Position numbers and translations under genes: made by a program. 34,900 bases of DNA from Lachnospiraceae bacterium (lineage in GTDB: Bacteria; Bacillota_A; Clostridia; Lachnospirales; Lachnospiraceae), in the NCBI GenBank assembly GCA_017542725.1, contig JAFXWR010000272.1, positions 1 through 34,900 of the forward strand, read 5' to 3'. Shown here in pieces: positions 34,701-34,900 of the stretch (position 1 is its first letter; each line of letters begins with the position of its first letter). A model generated the notes under the pieces. It saw nothing but the letters and a program-made list of their open reading frames with translations, was not told the DNA's origin and searched no databases.

Positions 34701-34900
34701 ACTACCTTTTTTGGCTCTTCAGTATCTGGACTATTATAATATGCTACAAAATCTTTTGACTCACCCTCTGCTGTGAAGTTATTTTTTATATTGGTCTTAT
34801 CATCAAAAGTTAGGTAATTTGCTCTTGCATTTGTATATCCAAGAACATATCTTCCTTTATTTTCTTCCATCTTAGTATTAATTTTTATTTTTGCATCACA
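24524..34900 (-). CDS. Giant surface protein, N-terminal segment (5' end beyond the window), ending at in-frame TAG
   Basis: The frame is open to the right edge: codons before the ATG at 34868-34870 (reading CDAKIKINTK, then MEENKG) contain no stop. That ATG has no ribosome site and no signal peptide, so it is probably internal. The visible part is 3458 codons plus TAG. It contains three DUF285/BspA leucine-rich modules (33590-34598, 31681-32265, 28540-29270) interleaved with beta-helix segments. Three divergent copies of the header strand (FLNGH near 32530, ICLNGH near 29735, YMDGH near 26790) precede the first canonical linker ATQYVARN (25763-25780), which starts unit B0. DUF285 repeats are typical of surface proteins of mycoplasmas and gut or oral Firmicutes and are associated with adhesion. 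If the TAG is real, this half would lack the wall-binding tail and be released or degraded. Confidence 0.82.
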   Translation of the reverse strand, partial: CDAKIKINTKMEENKGRYVLGYTNARANYLTFDDKTNIKNNFTAEGESKDFVAYYNSPDTEEPKKVVPEAADVYLPTGITFNALFDDGSSATNLSGKKDDIVELRWTNTLPKTNTNGFQFNPTITAGTSAYGNIVINASNTYDDKAILGWVDSSNVLNMYCKYKVGVQNGNLYRMFYGFNAIKYIDFNNFTSFPAQWTNLSSVFYDCNNLLEVDLSNIEWKVCPTTTQTMFAYCMNIKSINLTSLRLSYIDASGAKHNTANISSMFQECRRLEELDLRNFDISGIQSLDSLFYGCYSMKKLDISTFDTSNVTSMWMTFRNFGNSMEKLDLSHFDVSKVTNMSSMFSNASIKNLDLSNWDLKNRTDRSIVASRMFDQYTGERIYVDREFESDISDSEMFIQAKGLIGGNGTVFSETNISSDYFRAFEEDEEGIGYCTYIGKAERKPNPVRDPIVREVVYTEENKDKYCWSLINNRYKTTTVKFLAEANIDENYDASSAISDKERNIRYNPKNMILEIDNVDVDMATRSVGIYVDEAETVVMNEWSSKGFKKALSSYFSADASGSGDTFEGYQIYRRDDTYVLGKECVEVEFDLDAGGKFENPKSQFIYRRSERSLIGLVEGIGDGSYDADGLKFVGFIGKDANAGIDVLDGGMYINDYKLLTATNNFTYRINAREAVGGKVTLYGVYAYADKNSEPYQYRLCGTPITEDCKHEGMIGNHAAITDLSDDYLSTWAIKVDRFEKLLVVLPEKLSALGAVDDTPDIGYCYPRYWLTDDITIPEGFDGIFSEGMNVFLNGHTINYLSTASAIFDLSNGRKHETRIGKPIYTIFDQVKVNVDSVVDKKKKNETYAALSMSTNINAYLKSLLDEPKTYSAEDNTIERIIWADEKPQNFYGGKGAREAYDISESGGFTKYTDFSNVPDTAILAYLLFEEGAVVQNEVYLWTAADKVKWPETTLAYMFYNFKALQYVDTTKMAKTNDITNIRSMFQNCEALKNIDLSSIDVSKVTNTRDAFKGCANLERIYVEEEFSAVTQFEDVFAGCNKLVGGQGTKKGSKYAGNELLKIDTVKNNGWNESKDNRIKGVLTNKNQIVGHRYLNIVGATNLASSKGTIIQNGTDYKPGLVDVYGSNALYLSNLSIEGFGGDGVDQDVMFKDSHASTSIAENNLYINNVTFGNSFTSNHEMFTVKNLYIDGLEMNDVNLRSDSSTYLTAFKLPTTQNPVAYFKNVKIGKTSVGNNMNSLIDTEFTEGVNRRTVILKDFEISDVNSVNTMISLDKFTFKRSNALGSGEYAYFAGNNTVTNCAVSNGDLINVVPRLTILDEDGKTTINKNVITISDDLDNPRSMLSLESGLVLSGLLNIESNTFSTTMTVSTYSAALNYKNTNKYNKILIRDGGLNVKNNIYDPAGNFMRVRQFNYTYDFSKNSAGRSIPDDEHDNLCRNNPMLFVDGGYKFKASDSDIYIYANDLSGKYFESCVMATWSKITVEGYNEVAAAQIVSTFHEDKDHVYDVDAIYARDIYKTQKGLTEKVMFGINYVEITALLLERLPGDAEETKYNTRIATVSYQLIEKNVLTQVERPLNKDYYTWNDGTRFVKDLSEGVFWSGPNRNYIIPGTQGYGSYEVYDDRFSNAMPSLDYRAGDENIYERQVDARRVVIGAYIYGYETDTHIHTAGSEYGLTTDKEYWLEARSENHLNINTANIYLKKDVEITRSLVYGLEGEYSICLNGHNLIFNDVEDWVAFENSNARFMITNCKDDHTRSHGYITSKTGVTINHKVINMNNHAGRLVMASVSFFDINTTDSFVSINSYGTSDKFKSENIYIENVTMNNDSNTGFISFNQTVENTFANMTTGEIFNATMRKAANGDGNVMVSGKTVSGNVTVEKVKWSKTAPTSGTVYDVSQSGAGAVVTDLSSITDEQILLWWDLSYKTIYFYSASSYIRLNAASNGMFKNMLALERVDLTRFDTSRVTSFESMFEDCISLDFIDISRFNTTNVENISSMFSYCLSMKDLDLTSFDTSKVTNMSKAFANCSGLESVNLTSFAVKDVTNLNLLFDGCENLKTIYVGSNFAYKDDTSDKMFENCVSLVGGSGHKLYDYESNPNFNEMLTRKYARIDDSTTFGWFTAGDVNDEEPKTFYFDRNSKHSLYNDEVNVIGLYAKDNTIQNKANLISFRDIVAPNIVDSTFDGNSNIIYVDNATLSFVRTYITRTSGAYIYEFTDENRSVIRFVDSVISDNALTESYTYANKKYPLNIILGGVVEYKNNTRNGVVENLLAINNKIRITAGVDGEPLSKNSEVWFTATAPETEVFYGWNDKNVEYVNRGTEFNNVFHYNFDTLTEQSVDTLPATGDPSVLYNLTKDILGVGVIKYYAYNDAIRADGVNYSSMNVRYYEDETTSRTLSWVEFRNRFDELVADNIFKETTTKLDELVYLNYEGRVEPWWVGDAPAPQAFYSKGYYKYENSSYKQVGGQQKFYREDDKWYVGYDYVNVSYFVDKDAVKYKGKSIDIKDTYIKRTSRGSLVDVPYTLATIGEFDNKMSYLGFLGRNISITDHTSFIPDWDFTTNKVKGITYANFLGWYIDPMQNSNFDRVLYSVFTDDKVKVEGRGKASRSVISKKESVVEKYIRIVDNKVDVATKTVTSGVYEYVDHNGIVARDNYVHVATIPQLYYQYKSTGSMPRLYNTQYILGKDIRIRETKFDIDVMGKLYGERLIYMDGHNIYVDDENHNLFDTSNKVTLHPIYKDNALSFIGGKGASIIYASLSDATEFISHETSDRPVEKVLLSDVTIKGGRHIRSLVHTSTKLVFRNATISDMRYIAGNIIDAEAGSKLEIAGLAIKNNDLVGQSIINVVDGADFFIATNSNLTIANNRMAMDAISLNGNREFSLFGNFYVRNNVFTGDSRYKIANITGKGVFALGNIELAVKNNKHVSDETLDTYGFYYSSLYSTALFRQLPGTKFKASESVVNIYHSQNNCLVYSGWYEGKVEGYDNGYISANKTFLKDIELPRSTHIYKKGTASNCNVYIGDDCVPVEYVYLDDEEGKEDVIIATQYVARNAETKVESIINPTSKEAVWFGPALDDDKALVYYGDNTKNITVIITSINPGRIYGEEEIPHSHMIATDYDVRIATYFNARNVAMFRRGFRQLYLRKNLHITEDVARTWSQYEEIDICLNGKTLTIDKNISFLDMSEKVKVVITDCKGTGHFELLGGQDATDKYAIEVNDSTLVLNHINFININRTLVKGTDESNVIINYSTISNTRATSSIFVMDGDDSSFDIENTKIATNYNATPIITLAKAKVATFNNIEAYDNQAKASALIKVEKVADMKVLGGEYHDNTNINNTSNPYANEGVIFNIDDEEAKVTIKDGATFYGNKSTYREAGAIYVNRGTLNVDGEDSTITFDENISSKGASIYGSEDSIINIRFASFSNSKAENYEGAAIYSKGKASISDTTFTGFRKKGSIVHFV
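25781..27016 (-). repeat. Divergent beta-helix unit N3 in the N-terminal part
   Basis: About 412 codons. The header strand is degenerate (YMDGHNIYVDDE in place of ICLNGH), with no HxHxxCG. Asn-rich beta-helix strands follow, then a tail close to the canonical linker (THIYKKGTASNCNVYIGDD) leading into ATQYVARN. No cassette and no LRR module. Confidence 0.5.
27017..30229 (-). repeat. Divergent beta-helix unit N2 with embedded LRR module
   Basis: About 1071 codons. It begins at a linker variant (ATVSYQLIEKNVLTQV, matching ATQYVAKNVETYV), then THIHTAG (HxH kept, Cys lost), SICLNGHNL and ITNC. A DUF285 module (28540-29270) interrupts the helix, which then resumes. The C-terminal part has a poorly assigned stretch of about 250 residues rich in Tyr and Lys (27050-27900). 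Confidence 0.5.
28540..29270 (-). other. DUF285/BspA-type LRR module 3 of the giant protein
   Basis: Consecutive repeats of the form L..(V/I)DL(T/S).FDTS.VT....MF..C.SL (for example LERVDLTRFDTSRVTSFESM). A lead-in ILLWWDLSYKTIYFYS precedes them, and the exit LVGGSG then ARIDDSTTFGWFT is the usual closing motif of this family. Surface-exposed and probably a binding module. Confidence 0.85.
31681..32265 (-). other. DUF285/BspA-type LRR module 2 of the giant protein
   Basis: Shorter module with about three repeats (YMFYNFKALQYVDTTKMAK, MFQNCEALKNIDLSSIDVSK, AFKGCANLERIYVEEEF) and exit KLVGGQGT. It is preceded by AILAYLLFEEG, which matches the lead-in of the other two modules. It sits between the FLNGHTI header strand and the next helix strands of segment N1. 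Confidence 0.8.
33590..34598 (-). other. DUF285/BspA-type LRR module 1 of the giant protein
   Basis: The longest module. It has repeats such as VFYDCNNLLEVDLSN, MFQECRRLEELDLRNFDIS, LFYGCYSMKKLDISTFDTSN and MEKLDLSHFDVSKVTNMSSM, with lead-in AILGWVDSSNVLNMYC and exit GLIGGNGT. It is the most N-terminal recognisable domain in the window. Confidence 0.85.

Noticed and set aside
34868..34870. ATG as the true start of the giant protein
   Set aside because: The frame is open upstream to the window edge, no ribosome site is present, and the following residues (MEENKGRYVLGY) are not a signal peptide.

Overview
This window comes from a low-GC Gram-positive bacterium, most likely an anaerobic member of the Clostridia (Bacillota). 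The evidence is the AT-rich base composition, a tRNA-Leu without an encoded CCA end, and a surface protein that combines BspA-type DUF285 leucine-rich repeats, Asn-rich beta-helix repeats, InlB-type B-repeats and C-terminal cell-wall-binding repeats. The genus cannot be fixed from the sequence. Every gene I can support is on the minus strand, so transcription runs right to left.

About 92% of the window (2708 to the right edge) is one continuous reading frame for a giant secreted surface protein. It is open at base 34900 with no stop, so its true start and signal peptide lie outside the window. The visible part is 10,731 codons. It is broken once, by an in-frame TAG at 24524-24526; the same frame resumes at once, so this is a single nonsense codon and not a frameshift. 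Standard gene calling would report two genes (24524..>34900 and 2708..24499).

Reading from N to C terminus, the giant protein has these parts. First comes an N-terminal part (about 25781-34900) with three DUF285/BspA leucine-rich modules spliced between divergent beta-helix segments. Next come ten large units (5498-25780) that share a linker ending in ATQYVAKN, a His/Cys-rich header (HxHxxCG...H...H, then ICLNG and TDC) and an Asn-rich beta-helix. Then follow about six InlB-type B-repeats (3848-5497), a 19-residue Gly-rich hinge (3791-3847) and a cell-wall-binding repeat tail (2708-3790). There is no C-terminal LPxTG signal. The ten units fall into two header classes, A with an extra Cys and B without it, in the order B A B A B | B A B A B. 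Unit lengths are 763, 775, 541, 769, 535 | 763, 698, 506, 704 and about 707 codons, which suggests an A/B alternation and a duplicated five-unit block. Long units differ from short ones by a cassette of G-G-A-I-Y type rungs.

Downstream of the giant gene are a short GC-rich hairpin, a gene for a secreted protein with two SGNH-hydrolase-like halves (the second degenerate), a terminator, a tRNA-Leu(TAG) gene with its own clear promoter, and a gene for an MtaD-type 5'-methylthioadenosine/S-adenosylhomocysteine deaminase. The last two look like housekeeping neighbours. The secreted SGNH protein may act at the same cell surface as the giant protein, but that is inferred only from its position and signal peptide.
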